From assembly GCF_030813435.1 (NCBI RefSeq), contig NZ_JAUSUG010000003.1, forward strand, positions 62,001 to 126,000: a stretch of DNA of 64,000 bases, written 5' to 3'. This document shows, in pieces, positions 44,908 through 54,477 of the stretch. The notes below the pieces were generated by a model, which did not search any database, had not been told where the DNA came from, and saw only the letters and a list, made by a program, of their open reading frames with translations. The translations under genes were made by a program, and so were the position numbers. The stretch comes from Evansella vedderi. GTDB taxonomy: Bacteria > Bacillota > Bacilli > Bacillales > Salisediminibacteriaceae. Numbering within the stretch: position 1 is the first letter of the stretch; each line of letters begins with the position of its first letter.

Positions 44908-46491
44908 CTATCGGCGCTTAGGTCTTGGTTTTGCTGGTTCTAGGTTGATTCGGGCTCCATTTACTCGGGAGTATTTTAATCCTTCGTATACAAATGGTGC
45001 CACATCTTGTGGGACTTCCATAAAGGTAAAGTTATCAAAAATATCAATTTTTCCAATGGACTTAGCTGGAATGCCAACTAACTGGGAAACTTCTTCCGCT
45101 AAAATTTTTGGTGTTAAGTCTACATTACGTCCTACATTGATAAAGAACCTCGTCATCCCTTGCTGTGCGCCTGTTTCACCAAAATCGTAACCATCATCAT
45201 TTAAGTCTTCATGGCTGTAGAATGCCAGTTTCAACAATGATCTAATGATCTTATCTGGTGGGTATTGATCTAAAAGTTCGCTAACTAAAGCATCATACAA
45301 TCCAGGCTCATCATCTTCACTTTCAATCAGATCAATGATTTGTCCCTTCCATACGTGCTGTTGCTTCTCTACTACCTCCTCAACGGACGGGAGTCGTTGA
45401 GATGGGATATTCATCTTAATTTCCGATTCAATGGAGCGGAGATGCTTCATTTCCCTTGGTGTTACTAAGGTTACAGCTACCCCTTCTCGTCCCGCACGGC
45501 CGGTACGTCCAATTCGATGTACATAGCTTTCAGGATCTTGAGGAATATCATAGTTAATAACGTGAGACACATTTTCCACATCAATTCCACGGGCTGCAAC
45601 ATCTGTAGCGATAAGAAACTCAATGGAAGAGTCACGGAATTTTTTCATAACTAGATCTCGTTGTGATTGTGTTAAATCACCATGTAATCCATCTGCCATG
45701 TATCCTCTTGCTTGTAAAGCCTCTGTCAGCTCTGCTACACCTTTTTTTGTACGACAGAAGATAATTCCTAATTCAATTGTTTCACTATCAATAACACGGC
45801 AAAGGGAATCGAGTTTATTTTTTTCCAACACCTTAAAATAAACCTGATTAATAGAAGGAGCAGTAACTTCCCCTTTACTAATAGTCACCTGTTTTGGTTT
45901 ATTCATATATTTATTAGATAGTTTTCGGATTGGTGGCGGCATGGTAGCTGAGAACAGCAATGTCTGCCTATCCACATTCACTTGCTGAAGTATTTTTTCA
46001 ATATCATCAATAAAGCCCATGTCCAGCATTTCATCCGCTTCATCTAAAATCAACGTATGAACTTTCCTAAGCTGCAACGTGTTTCTACTTAAATGATCCA
46101 AAACACGTCCCGGAGTACCAACAACAATTTGAACTCCACGCTTTAGGGCTTTTATTTGATGACCAATGGACTGGCCACCATAAATAGGGAGAATTTGTAC
46201 CCGCTTATACCTTGCTAGCTTTTGAAGCTCTCCAGATACTTGGATCGCTAATTCCCTCGTAGGAGTTAAAATTAATGATTGTACGTGGCGCTGCTCTGTC
46301 ACATGCTCCAAGAGAGGTATTCCAAAAGCTGCCGTTTTACCAGTACCCGTTTGAGCTTGTCCAATTACATCTTGCTTTTTTAGTATTTCAGGAATTACTC
46401 TTTCTTGAATGGGCGATGGTGCTTCAAAGCCCATATCCTTTATTGCACGTTTAATATCATCGGAGATTTGAAAATCTTCAAATTTCAACAT
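44908..46491 (-). CDS. DEAD-box RNA helicase with DbpA-type RNA-binding domain
   Basis: A 527-residue DEAD-box protein: Q motif FEAPSPIQERVIP, motif I AQTGTGKTAA, DEAD in LDEADEMLDMG, SAT, and HRIGRTGRAGR, then a C-terminal DbpA/CsdA RRM-like domain (about 440-515, RFFINVGRNVDLTPKILAEEVSQL) and a basic tail KPRPKRR. It resembles DeaD/CshA-type helicases that act in ribosome assembly, RNA decay and cold adaptation. The gene stops one base after cinA starts upstream and precedes recA. In B. subtilis cinA and recA are adjacent with no helicase; here it sits beside an intron-bearing recA, which may matter (see findings). Confidence 0.9.
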   Translation of the reverse strand: MLKFEDFQISDDIKRAIKDMGFEAPSPIQERVIPEILKKQDVIGQAQTGTGKTAAFGIPLLEHVTEQRHVQSLILTPTRELAIQVSGELQKLARYKRVQILPIYGGQSIGHQIKALKRGVQIVVGTPGRVLDHLSRNTLQLRKVHTLILDEADEMLDMGFIDDIEKILQQVNVDRQTLLFSATMPPPIRKLSNKYMNKPKQVTISKGEVTAPSINQVYFKVLEKNKLDSLCRVIDSETIELGIIFCRTKKGVAELTEALQARGYMADGLHGDLTQSQRDLVMKKFRDSSIEFLIATDVAARGIDVENVSHVINYDIPQDPESYVHRIGRTGRAGREGVAVTLVTPREMKHLRSIESEIKMNIPSQRLPSVEEVVEKQQHVWKGQIIDLIESEDDEPGLYDALVSELLDQYPPDKIIRSLLKLAFYSHEDLNDDGYDFGETGAQQGMTRFFINVGRNVDLTPKILAEEVSQLVGIPAKSIGKIDIFDNFTFMEVPQDVAPFVYEGLKYSRVNGARINLEPAKPRPKRR

Positions 46492-47745
46492 TTATTCATC
46501 CACCTTTTCCATTTCCTTACGAATCCATTGTAACAGATAATATGCTCCATACTTAACGGAGCGGCCTCGAATATTAGGGCGGCTTCCGGCTAATTTCAAT
46601 TCAAAGCATTCTGTTTTTTCCTCAGAGGAGATTCCAATATAAACTAAACCCGGGGGCTTCCCTTCTAACGGGTCAGGTCCAGCGACCCCAGTAAAACTAA
46701 TTCCATAGTCGCTTTTACCCTTTGCCTTTGCATTTTTCGCCATCTCCTTTGCACATTCACAGCTAATAGCACCTGCTTCAGAGAGCAAAGACTCAGGGAC
46801 AAACAATTGGTCCATCTTCATTTTATTGGAGTACGTAATATATCCTCCTGAAAAAACATTACTGACACCAGGAATAGTAGTTATTTCACTAGCAAATAAC
46901 CCTCCTGTTAAACTTTCTGCTGTTGTAACGGTTTTATTGTATTCCTTTAATAATGAAACAAGCTTATGAAAAAGGGATTCCTCCCCAACACCATAAAAAT
47001 ACTTTCCAACTCGCTGGAGGATTTTTTCTTGTGTTTCATCTAATAATGTACGGTTTAACTCCTTTTGATCGCCATTCACAGTAAGACGTAAAGTTACTTC
47101 TCCATCTGATGCTAATGGGGCTATCGTGGGGTTGGATTGTGTTTCTAATAGATCATCTATTTCTTTAACAAGCTGTGATTCACCAATATCAAAAAAACGA
47201 AGTACCCTTGACTCTATGAAGGCCTGTTTCTTCAATTGTTTTCCTAAATAAGGGGCTACGTATGTTTCAAACATAGGCTTAAGTTCACTCGGTGGACCTG
47301 GAAGCATGATGATCTGAACATCAGCTTTTATACCAATCCCACAAGCTAGGCCATGATCATTTGGAAAGACATGTGCCCCTTCTATAATCATTGCCTGCTT
47401 CCTATTGTTTTCTGTCATTGTACGGTCCCGCTGTTTAAAGTAAGCTTCAATTCGCTTTTCCGTTTCCTGATCATAAACTAAATTCCTGCCAAGAAATTTA
47501 GCTACTGTTTCCTTTGTTAAATCGTCCTTTGTTGGACCTAGACCACCAGTGATGATAATTAAATCAGATCGATTACATGCAACTGCTAAAACCTCAGAAA
47601 GCCTGGTTTCATTATCGCCAACAACGGAATGATGATAAACATTTATACCAATGTGAGATAATTGCTCTGATAAATATTTAGCATTAGAGTTTACAATTTG
47701 TCCAAGCAAAAGCTCGGATCCTACAGCAATAATTTCTCCGTTCAA
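46492..47745 (-). CDS. cinA: Competence/damage-inducible protein CinA
   Basis: A 417-residue two-domain protein (416 in B. subtilis): an N-terminal MoCF/MogA-like domain (GSELLLGQIVNSNAKYLSEQL, ITGGLGPTKDDLTKETVAKFLG) and a C-terminal CinA amidase domain (TAESLTGGLFASEITTIPGVSNVFSGG, GVAGPDPLEGKPPGLVYIG). The C-terminal domain is an NMN deamidase and the N-terminal an ADP-ribose pyrophosphatase in characterised members. It precedes the helicase gene by no gap, so the two are likely co-transcribed. Confidence 0.94.
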   Translation of the reverse strand: MNGEIIAVGSELLLGQIVNSNAKYLSEQLSHIGINVYHHSVVGDNETRLSEVLAVACNRSDLIIITGGLGPTKDDLTKETVAKFLGRNLVYDQETEKRIEAYFKQRDRTMTENNRKQAMIIEGAHVFPNDHGLACGIGIKADVQIIMLPGPPSELKPMFETYVAPYLGKQLKKQAFIESRVLRFFDIGESQLVKEIDDLLETQSNPTIAPLASDGEVTLRLTVNGDQKELNRTLLDETQEKILQRVGKYFYGVGEESLFHKLVSLLKEYNKTVTTAESLTGGLFASEITTIPGVSNVFSGGYITYSNKMKMDQLFVPESLLSEAGAISCECAKEMAKNAKAKGKSDYGISFTGVAGPDPLEGKPPGLVYIGISSEEKTECFELKLAGSRPNIRGRSVKYGAYYLLQWIRKEMEKVDE

Positions 47746-47772
47746 AGTAAAACATCCTTCCGACTAAACAAA

Positions 47773-48345
47773 TCATTTAATTAAAACATGCTTATTTTTT
47801 ATAAAATAATCTACACCTGATAAAATCGTTAAGAATACAGCAACATAGATCATGATGGATGCAAACGGAATAGATAACCACTCAAAGATCATGTTGTGTA
47901 ACATTACAGCAGAAGCAGCAATTATTTGACTTACCGTTTTCCACTTTCCCCAAATACTGGCTGCAATGACATTCCCTTCGCCGGATGCTACTAAGCGTAG
48001 TCCTGTAACGGCAAATTCTCGGCTTAGAATAATAATTGCTGCCCAAGCAGGAAAAAGTCCCAACCCTACTAAGGATATAAAAGCGGCAGTAACTAATAAT
48101 TTATCAGCTAATGGATCTAAAAACTTTCCCATATTAGTAACAAGGTTATACTTTCTGGCATAATATCCATCCAACCAATCTGTGGAAGCAGCAATAATAA
48201 AAATAATTGCTGCAATAAGATGGTGAATGGGGATATTTGCCCCAAATAAGTGAACATCGCCCCACGTGAATGGAATGAGTAAAAAGATCATGAAAACGGG
48301 AATTAGTAAAATGCGTGAAATCGTAATTTGATTAGGTACGTTCAC
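47773..48345 (-). CDS. pgsA: CDP-diacylglycerol-glycerol-3-phosphate 3-phosphatidyltransferase
   Basis: A 190-residue membrane enzyme making phosphatidylglycerol phosphate. The CDP-alcohol transferase signature is DWLDGYYARKYN then TNMGKFLDPLADK, and there are about five membrane helices. The start is the GTG at 48345 with AAGGAGG six bases before; the open frame continues upstream without support and would add 42 unlikely residues. Upstream of cinA, as in B. subtilis. Confidence 0.94.
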   Translation of the reverse strand: MNVPNQITISRILLIPVFMIFLLIPFTWGDVHLFGANIPIHHLIAAIIFIIAASTDWLDGYYARKYNLVTNMGKFLDPLADKLLVTAAFISLVGLGLFPAWAAIIILSREFAVTGLRLVASGEGNVIAASIWGKWKTVSQIIAASAVMLHNMIFEWLSIPFASIMIYVAVFLTILSGVDYFIKNKHVLIK

Positions 48346-48491
48346 CGTAATCCTCCTTACACCATGGTATGTAAAAACAGTTATAAAATAAAACCGTACA
48401 TAAGCTTTATCAATTTTACCAAAATACAACACATAATGCGAATGGAAACTGTAAAGAAAAAATATTCTCATTAATTTTTTGCTAAAACCAT

Positions 48492-48524
48492 TAAAAAAAG
48501 AACCGCTGTTTTTTTTAGCGGTTC
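48492..48524 (-). terminator. Terminator after rodZ
   Basis: GAACCGCT (48500-48507) and AGCGGTTC (48517-48524), then TTTTTTT on the minus strand. Confidence 0.85.
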
Positions 48525-48533
48525 GTTTTACTA

Positions 48534-49415
48534 TTATTCGTTAACTAATGGCTCATACTGAATAAAAATTTGTTGCGTCGTTGTGTCAAGAGGAAACTCT
48601 AACAATTCATCATTAATAAATAAACTTGTAGTTGCTATATTTCCTATTTTAATATGAGCTAGGCTTTCCTCACTAAAATCATATTGCCACTCATTACCAT
48701 CATTAAACATTTGAAATGCTAATCTACTGTTATCTGCATCATACACTTCTACCCAACTGTCTCCAGAAAACTCCATTCGGATATTAAAAGTATTTGTGTT
48801 AGAAAGGATAAAGTAGGAACGGGATCCTTCTGTACGGTCTAATTCCAGGACTTGCACGGGCTCCGGTTCGGGTTCTGGTTCGGGTTCTGGCTCTGGTTCC
48901 GGCTCTGGTTCGAGTTCTGGCTCCACTTCTTCGTCATCAATTGCTGTGTCACTAATGTCGACGGATGGGTCATTTTGCTGCTCTTCTCGCGACACTGCAC
49001 CAGATTCATCATTATTCCCTTGATAATAGAACCAAAGTCCTATTCCTATAAATAATATGAAGAGAACGACTATGATAGTCGGAAGAAGGGAAGCAAATTT
49101 TGATTTTTTCTTAACCACTTTAGGTTTAGATCGGTTAACCCTTGGTGGTAAAGTGGCTGTCTCTCGCTTTGGTTGGGGAAGTTCATCACTATGCTCTTCA
49201 AAAAGCAAATCTGGATGGATTCCCACTGCTTCAGCATAGCTTTTAACAAAGGCACGGGCATAGAAATCCCCTGGCAATCGAGAAAAATCCCCATCCTCAA
49301 TAGCTGCCAAATAACGCTTTTGAATCTTCGTGATTTTTTGAAGTTCATCCAGCGAATATCCTTTTTCTTCTCTAGCGGTTTTTAACCGAATTCCTAACTC
49401 TGACAATGAAAACAC
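48534..49415 (-). CDS. rodZ: RodZ-type cytoskeletal/HTH membrane protein (YmfM)
   Basis: A 293-residue protein: N-terminal HTH (about 5-70, LGIRLKTAREEKGYSLDELQ, KRYLAAIEDGDFSRLPG), one membrane helix (about 108-128, LPTIIVVLFILFIGIGLWFYY), an acidic linker with eleven or so Glu-Pro dipeptides (about 160-185) and an extracytoplasmic DUF4115 beta domain. RodZ links MreB to the cell-wall elongation machinery. Order pgsA-rodZ-ymfK matches B. subtilis. The EP run is encoded by a GAACCX-type tandem repeat that could vary in length. Confidence 0.9.
   Translation of the reverse strand: MFSLSELGIRLKTAREEKGYSLDELQKITKIQKRYLAAIEDGDFSRLPGDFYARAFVKSYAEAVGIHPDLLFEEHSDELPQPKRETATLPPRVNRSKPKVVKKKSKFASLLPTIIVVLFILFIGIGLWFYYQGNNDESGAVSREEQQNDPSVDISDTAIDDEEVEPELEPEPEPEPEPEPEPEPEPVQVLELDRTEGSRSYFILSNTNTFNIRMEFSGDSWVEVYDADNSRLAFQMFNDGNEWQYDFSEESLAHIKIGNIATTSLFINDELLEFPLDTTTQQIFIQYEPLVNE
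48858..48924 (-). repeat. Tandem repeat coding the RodZ Glu-Pro linker
   Basis: Repeated six-base GAACCN/GAGCCN units in the minus strand, about eleven in a row with a few third-position changes. Six-base units keep the frame, so slippage would change linker length without breaking the gene. Confidence 0.85.
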
Positions 49416-49423
49416 CTACCAAC

Positions 49424-50197
49424 TTAGCTAATATCGAAAGATGAGAAGCCTGAATCTACCGCTTCATAGGTTATTTTCTCACCTTCTTCGCTTCTGAGCT
49501 CTATTATATAATCAAAATCATCTAAAGAATATTCCGTTTCTCTCACAAAAATATCAGGATGCTCCACTACTTTCGTTGCTGGTAATCGCATAATTTCACC
49601 AACGAGCATTTGGTGCCTTTCGGAGGCTCGCATGGTGGAAACGATCCCGTCAATGATGTAAATATGGTCTTCGGAAAGCTCATCATCTGCTAACTGGCTG
49701 CGAATGGTTTGTCTTAATAACGTGGAAGAAAGGAAAGACCAACGTTTACTAGCACAAACACTTGCGGCAACAATAGATTCCGTTTTCCCAACCCTGGGCA
49801 TTCCTCTAATACCTATCAAGCGGTGACCTTCTTTTTTAAATAGCTCGGCCATAAAATCAACGAGTAATCCCAATTCGTCACGAACGAAACGAAACAATTT
49901 CTTTTCATCCTCGTCCCTTTCAATATATCTCCCATGGCGAACCGCTAATCGATCCCTTAACTTCGGTTCACGTATTTTACGTAATGAAATAACGTCCATG
50001 GATTCTAAAATATATTTTAAACGCATGATCGCCTCATCATCCTGGCTTTTTATTAACATTCCCCTTCTCATATGTTCCACACCGTTGATGGTTACGATAT
50101 TAATGCGCAGCATTCCAAGTAATGAAGCTATTTCTCCTAAAAGGCCTGGCCGATTTTTATTAATTTGATACTCTAAATACCATTCTTTCTCCTCCAT
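49424..50197 (-). CDS. ymfK: YmfK family protein (DUF3388)
   Basis: A 257-residue cytoplasmic protein with an ACT-like N-terminal domain (YQINKNRPGLLGEIASLLGM, NIVTING) and a P-loop-type part (GIRGMPRVGKTESIVAA). It fits YmfK/DUF3388 of bacilli; biochemical role unknown, although ACT domains usually bind amino acids. It ends nine bases before rodZ starts, so they are likely co-transcribed. Strong start at MEEKEW with AGGGGTTG upstream. Confidence 0.85.
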   Translation of the reverse strand: MEEKEWYLEYQINKNRPGLLGEIASLLGMLRINIVTINGVEHMRRGMLIKSQDDEAIMRLKYILESMDVISLRKIREPKLRDRLAVRHGRYIERDEDEKKLFRFVRDELGLLVDFMAELFKKEGHRLIGIRGMPRVGKTESIVAASVCASKRWSFLSSTLLRQTIRSQLADDELSEDHIYIIDGIVSTMRASERHQMLVGEIMRLPATKVVEHPDIFVRETEYSLDDFDYIIELRSEEGEKITYEAVDSGFSSFDIS

Positions 50198-50386
50198 TGT
50201 TCAACCCCTTCCTTTATGTATATTCCCATTTCTATCTATTTCATGTAACTTATACTAATCATAATTGATTTTTTTCCCCATTTAAAGTGATTTATATGAT
50301 AAATAATAATTCCTTTTAATGTTTCTATTTATTTGGCTCTTTTCGTATAGATTGTTATTTTTTAAGCATATATTATTGATTGGATA

Positions 50387-50577
50387 GGCCCCCTCGGGAA
50401 AACTGTGTCTCTTCCTCTACTAGCTTCGCTTTGGAGCTGCATCAAAGAGTCATCGTAAACGATGACGCTCCGAGACAACTCGTAGATTACTCGTGAAGTA
50501 AACGCTCGTCGCTGGAGTCGCCGCCTTTCGCTTCCCAAGCATTTAAAAAAAGCAACAAAATTTACAAAAACAGCCTT
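50387..50577. repeat. Repeat family A copy upstream of ymfK
   Basis: It carries CCCCCTCGGGAAAACTGTGT, GTCATCGTAAACGATGACGC, CCGAGACAACTCGTAG and CGCTGGAGTCGCCGCC, ending AAAGCAACAAAATTTACAAA. The left part with CAGGCGGACGCTTTCC is lost. It shares the central GTCATCGTAAACGATGA block with the 12.0-kb copy. The rest of 50198-50633 has no gene. Confidence 0.7.
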
Positions 50578-50597
50578 TTATTTAAAAGCTTAAGAAG

Positions 50598-50625
50598 AAA
50601 AAGTGCCGCAGGGGCGACACTTTTT
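50598..50625 (-). terminator. Terminator after ymfJ
   Basis: AAAAAGTGCCGC and GGCGACACTTTTT pair with one bulge, tight loop, T-run on the minus strand. Confidence 0.85.
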
Positions 50626-50633
50626 CTATCATG

Positions 50634-50882
50634 CTATCCTTTTTGAACAAGCTTTACCATCATATTCGCAATGGCATGCTGTTCTTCCTCAGAAGCTACA
50701 TGCCATAGGTCTGCAAGTATTTTTTCTTGTTCATTTTTAGGTTCTACTTGCTCAGATAAGTATTCACCGACTTGATAAGCAACATCAGAAATTACTTGAT
50801 CATTCATACCTTCGCTTTTCGCTTGCTCTAAACGATCACCTAAAAAGTCTTTCCATTGTTGCCAATTATCTAATACTGACAT
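50634..50882 (-). CDS. ymfJ: YmfJ family protein (DUF3243)
   Basis: An 82-residue soluble helical protein (SVLDNWQQWKDFLGDRLEQA, VAYQVGEYLSEQVEPKNEQE, ASEEEQHAIANMMVKL) matching DUF3243/YmfJ. Function unknown. The start at 50882 has AAGGAGG nine bases upstream. It lies downstream of ymfI in the conserved ymfF-H-I-J order. Confidence 0.88.
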   Translation of the reverse strand: MSVLDNWQQWKDFLGDRLEQAKSEGMNDQVISDVAYQVGEYLSEQVEPKNEQEKILADLWHVASEEEQHAIANMMVKLVQKG

Positions 50883-50986
50883 TGATGAATTCCTCCTTGT
50901 GTTAAAATTCATACATAGTTTTTCACTGGGAAGGAAATTTATTCATCGTCAACAATTAGATAATACCCTAGATTGTGAATATATTG

Positions 50987-51721
50987 TTAACAGTACCACG
51001 CGCCATTGATGGAGACAATTTGTCCATTTATGTACTGGCTTTGATCAGACACTAAAAAGGAAACAAGAGACGCTACCTCTTCTGGCGTCCCCAACCTGCC
51101 AGCTGGTATTTCATCTGTTAAATTGGCTATTTCCTCGTCATCATAATGATCTAACATAGGGGTTTCGATTGCTCCAGGAGCGACTCCATTTACTTGAATA
51201 TTACTTGGAGCCACTTCCTTAGCAAGTGCCTTTACAAAAGTATTTAGTCCTCCTTTTACGGTGGAGTAAAGCACTTCACATGACGCACCAGTTAACCCCC
51301 ATATGGATGAAATAACAATTATCTTTCCCTTCCTCCCCTTTATCATAGAAGGGAGGAAGGCTTGTGTAAGTAAAAATGGCATAGTGATTCCAATAGATAT
51401 TTCCTTTTGTAGCTGTTCATAGGTTACATCTGTTATTAACCCAACGCTGGATGTTCCACTATTGTGTACAACAACATCCGGTTTGACGTGTAAGGAAGTT
51501 ACCTTTTCCATGGATACTTTTATATCCGTAAAGTCAGCTTGAAATAAGGAGCAATCAACCCCGTACTTCGTTTGAATTGTTTCCTTTAGCTCCTGAACCT
51601 TCCCTTCACCACTATTGTAGTGAAGGATAAGATCATAGCCATCAGCGGCAAGCTTTGTGGCAATTGCACTGCCTATTCCCCCACTTGCCCCTGTTAAAAA
51701 TGCTACTGGTTTCCCTCTCAT
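50987..51721 (-). CDS. ymfI: SDR reductase YmfI (EF-P 5-aminopentanone reductase)
   Basis: A 244-residue short-chain dehydrogenase: TGASGGIG cofactor motif, NSG, catalytic Ser in VISSIWG and the Tyr-Lys pair YSTVKGG. In B. subtilis YmfI reduces the EF-P lysine modification to 5-aminopentanol. Location between ymfH and ymfJ supports that identity; paralogues such as FabG share all these motifs, so the assignment rests on synteny. Stop of ymfH and start of ymfI are nine bases apart. Confidence 0.88.
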   Translation of the reverse strand: MRGKPVAFLTGASGGIGSAIATKLAADGYDLILHYNSGEGKVQELKETIQTKYGVDCSLFQADFTDIKVSMEKVTSLHVKPDVVVHNSGTSSVGLITDVTYEQLQKEISIGITMPFLLTQAFLPSMIKGRKGKIIVISSIWGLTGASCEVLYSTVKGGLNTFVKALAKEVAPSNIQVNGVAPGAIETPMLDHYDDEEIANLTDEIPAGRLGTPEEVASLVSFLVSDQSQYINGQIVSINGAWYC

Positions 51722-51730
51722 TTAATTTTG

Positions 51731-53023
51731 TTACGCCCCTTTAGGAGTTACAAGGCAACGGCTCATTTGTGTTTCCGTTATAAAATGTTCTTTAAACGCC
51801 GTTTGTAAATCCTCTTTCTTTATGGTTTCTAAAACAGGTATTACATCAAACAAATCCATATCGTTGAAACGATACCGAGTAAATTGGTTAGCAATATACT
51901 CCGGTGAATTTAATGAGCGTAGGAAATAGCCAATTTTCTTTTTCCTTAATCCTTCCATTAAATTTTCGTCAAGGTCTGTTTTTTCAAAGGAATCCACTAT
52001 TGACTTAATTCTTTCAGCTAATTGCTGAGGTTTATCACTATCTCCACCTATAACAGAAAATCCAAAGCCCTGTTCTCCGGAGTAGTCAAAGGAAAAGCTA
52101 TCATCAATTAGCCCTTCATCATATAATTTCTGATAATTCTCCGTACTCTGCCCAAACATCATTTCTAGTAGCAATTGAATGGACAGTTCATGTTTCAGTA
52201 AATCCTTCCCTTGAAGAATAGGATTGCTGTCCTTGAATCCAACAAGACATTTACCTGTATTTACATTCATAGGCAAGACCAATTCTTTCTCATGAACCTC
52301 TTTTTTCTCCGTTTCAAAGAACCGTTGAATTTCCTTCTGATCTGAAAATTTCTTACCAGCTTGATTTTCCTTAATAATAGCCATTGTCTCTTCAGGATCA
52401 ATATTTCCAACAACGAAAAATACCATATTGCTCGGGTGGTAAAATGTTTCGTAGCATGTATACAGCATCTCCTTTGTTATCTTGTTGATGGACTCTACTG
52501 TACCGGCAATATCAATTTTTACAGGATGCGTTTCATACATGGTTCTAATTAAACCAAAATAATTTTGCCAATCTGGATTATCATCATACATCCGAATTTC
52601 CTGTTCAATAATGCCCTTTTCCTTTTCCACCGATTCGTCTGTAAAATAAGGCTTCTGTACAAAATCCAATAGGGTTTTTAGATTTTGTTTAATGTTCATG
52701 GTGCTCGAAAATAAATAAGCGGTTCTTGTAAAACTTGTAAAGGCATTAGCAGATGCCCCTTGCTTACTAAAAAGCTGAAATACATCCCCCTCTTCATCCT
52801 CAAAGAGCTTATGCTCTAAGAAATGGGCAATGCCATCGGGAACTTTTGTTGCCTCTTCTTTCCCTAATGGAATAAAGTTGTTATCAATGGAACCGTACTT
52901 TGTAGTAAACGTGGCAAACGTTTTATTAAACCCTTGTTTTGGAAGGATATAAACGTGTAACCCATTAGGCAGTTCTTCGTGATATAAGGTTTCCTGCAAT
53001 TGATCAAAGGTTACTTTATCCAT
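51731..53023 (-). CDS. ymfH: M16-type zinc peptidase YmfH
   Basis: A 430-residue pitrilysin-family protein with the inverted zinc motif HFLEHKLFE (HxxEH) and a downstream glutamate region EQEIRMYDDNPDW. It should form a heterodimer with YmfF, which lacks zinc ligands. The AlbE-AlbF and mitochondrial processing peptidases are built in the same way. Native substrates are unknown. It overlaps ymfF by eight bases. Confidence 0.92.
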   Translation of the reverse strand: MDKVTFDQLQETLYHEELPNGLHVYILPKQGFNKTFATFTTKYGSIDNNFIPLGKEEATKVPDGIAHFLEHKLFEDEEGDVFQLFSKQGASANAFTSFTRTAYLFSSTMNIKQNLKTLLDFVQKPYFTDESVEKEKGIIEQEIRMYDDNPDWQNYFGLIRTMYETHPVKIDIAGTVESINKITKEMLYTCYETFYHPSNMVFFVVGNIDPEETMAIIKENQAGKKFSDQKEIQRFFETEKKEVHEKELVLPMNVNTGKCLVGFKDSNPILQGKDLLKHELSIQLLLEMMFGQSTENYQKLYDEGLIDDSFSFDYSGEQGFGFSVIGGDSDKPQQLAERIKSIVDSFEKTDLDENLMEGLRKKKIGYFLRSLNSPEYIANQFTRYRFNDMDLFDVIPVLETIKKEDLQTAFKEHFITETQMSRCLVTPKGA

Positions 53024-54293
53024 TATTGGTCTCCTCCTTTCCCTTTAAGAAATAGACAGTATCTAATTGGACTTTTCCTGCTACCCGTACGATGTCTTCT
53101 TTATTTACATTATCGATTTCTTTGATCCATTCTTCAATTGGCCTTTTCTTATCTGACAATTGATTATGGTACTCTAACTCAATTCGTCCCCTCGGTACGT
53201 CCATCGTTTCTAATAATTGGTTTTTAAACACAGCCTTTGTTTGTTCTAAATCGTCTTCAGTGAAATCACCAGCTTTCATGGCCTCCATTTGTTCAAAAAT
53301 AATCTTGGTGGCATCATCAAACTTTTTACTTTCAATACCAGACATGACGATAAGTAGACCTTTATGACTTTCTACTCTAGATGCAGCGTAATAAGCGAGA
53401 CTTGCTTTCTCCCTAACATTTATAAACAGTTTAGAGTGTGAGAAGCCCCCAAAGACTCCATTAAATAATTGTAAAGCAAAATAATCATCATCTTTATAGG
53501 TTACATTGGTTCGATACCCAATATGGAGTTTACCTTGCTGAACCTCTTGCTCCTCAATAACCTCTCTAGGTTTTCGGTCCAGTTTGTTGATGTTATTTTC
53601 AGGAACTGTATTCTGATCTCTTTCGGCAATACTGGAAAATTCCTTAAAATATTTATTCATAATAGGCCCTAACTCTTCTTCCTTTACATCTCCCACAATG
53701 AATAAATCTAATCGATCTGAATTCAATACTTCTTTATAGTACTCAAATAGATTTTTTTCATCAATGGAAGGAATATCATCGGAATCACCTAATACAAATA
53801 ATCCGAATGGTTCGTCCTCGCACATTTCTTCCGTAAGCCGTTTATTGGCATATCTCATTTTATCGTCATACACGGATGCCAGCTTTTGTTTTAATGTACG
53901 TTTTTCACCCTCCACTATGGATTTATCAAAAGCTCCATCTGACTCCTTTGGTGAAAGCAATACCGATGCAAAAAGCTTGAGAGCCCTTTCAAATAAGGGG
54001 CGGTCATCGGATAAAAATTTCTCATTAGCCACTTCCATTCGGAAGGACATGAGATGAAATTCCCCTTTTTTCGATACATCCACATTTAAGGTTGCTCCGT
54101 ATAAATCATCTAATTCTTTTCTTATTTCTTTTCTTGTTGGATAATCCTTCGTACCACTCTGTAATACATAAGGAAGTAGTGCCCGTTTCGTTACTGTTTC
54201 CTTCGTCAACGGGGAACGCATGTGCAAAAACACAGTGTTCGTTTTATACGTTGTGGAAGGTAATACATGAATATTTAATGGTCCAACTTTCAA
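53016..54293 (-). CDS. ymfF: M16-family protein YmfF, inactive partner
   Basis: A 425-residue M16 protein without the HxxEH motif: the equivalent region reads LLPYVLQSGTKDYPTRKEI. It keeps the rest of the fold, including the R/Y-type C-terminal residues of the family (ASLAYYAASRVESHKG). This is the usual non-catalytic partner of YmfH. First gene of the ymfF-H-I-J run. RBS GGAGGG. Confidence 0.9.
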   Translation of the reverse strand: MKVGPLNIHVLPSTTYKTNTVFLHMRSPLTKETVTKRALLPYVLQSGTKDYPTRKEIRKELDDLYGATLNVDVSKKGEFHLMSFRMEVANEKFLSDDRPLFERALKLFASVLLSPKESDGAFDKSIVEGEKRTLKQKLASVYDDKMRYANKRLTEEMCEDEPFGLFVLGDSDDIPSIDEKNLFEYYKEVLNSDRLDLFIVGDVKEEELGPIMNKYFKEFSSIAERDQNTVPENNINKLDRKPREVIEEQEVQQGKLHIGYRTNVTYKDDDYFALQLFNGVFGGFSHSKLFINVREKASLAYYAASRVESHKGLLIVMSGIESKKFDDATKIIFEQMEAMKAGDFTEDDLEQTKAVFKNQLLETMDVPRGRIELEYHNQLSDKKRPIEEWIKEIDNVNKEDIVRVAGKVQLDTVYFLKGKEETNNG

Positions 54294-54477
54294 GAATAAT
54301 CCCTCCTTTATTTCCTACCTTTATCATACCTATTCCCTAATTAGTTTATGTTTAGGAAACTGTCAGTAATTTGATTTTAACGAAAAAAGGTAATAAAATG
54401 CAAAAATTGAAGAAAAATATGGAATTAATTATTTATCGACTAAACATAAACAGTTTCATTGAGACCTAAAAACCAAC

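Noticed and set aside
48852-49055. Plus-strand frame rich in Phe, Trp and Leu over rodZ
   Set aside because: It is the reverse reading of the Glu-Pro repeat, not a membrane protein.
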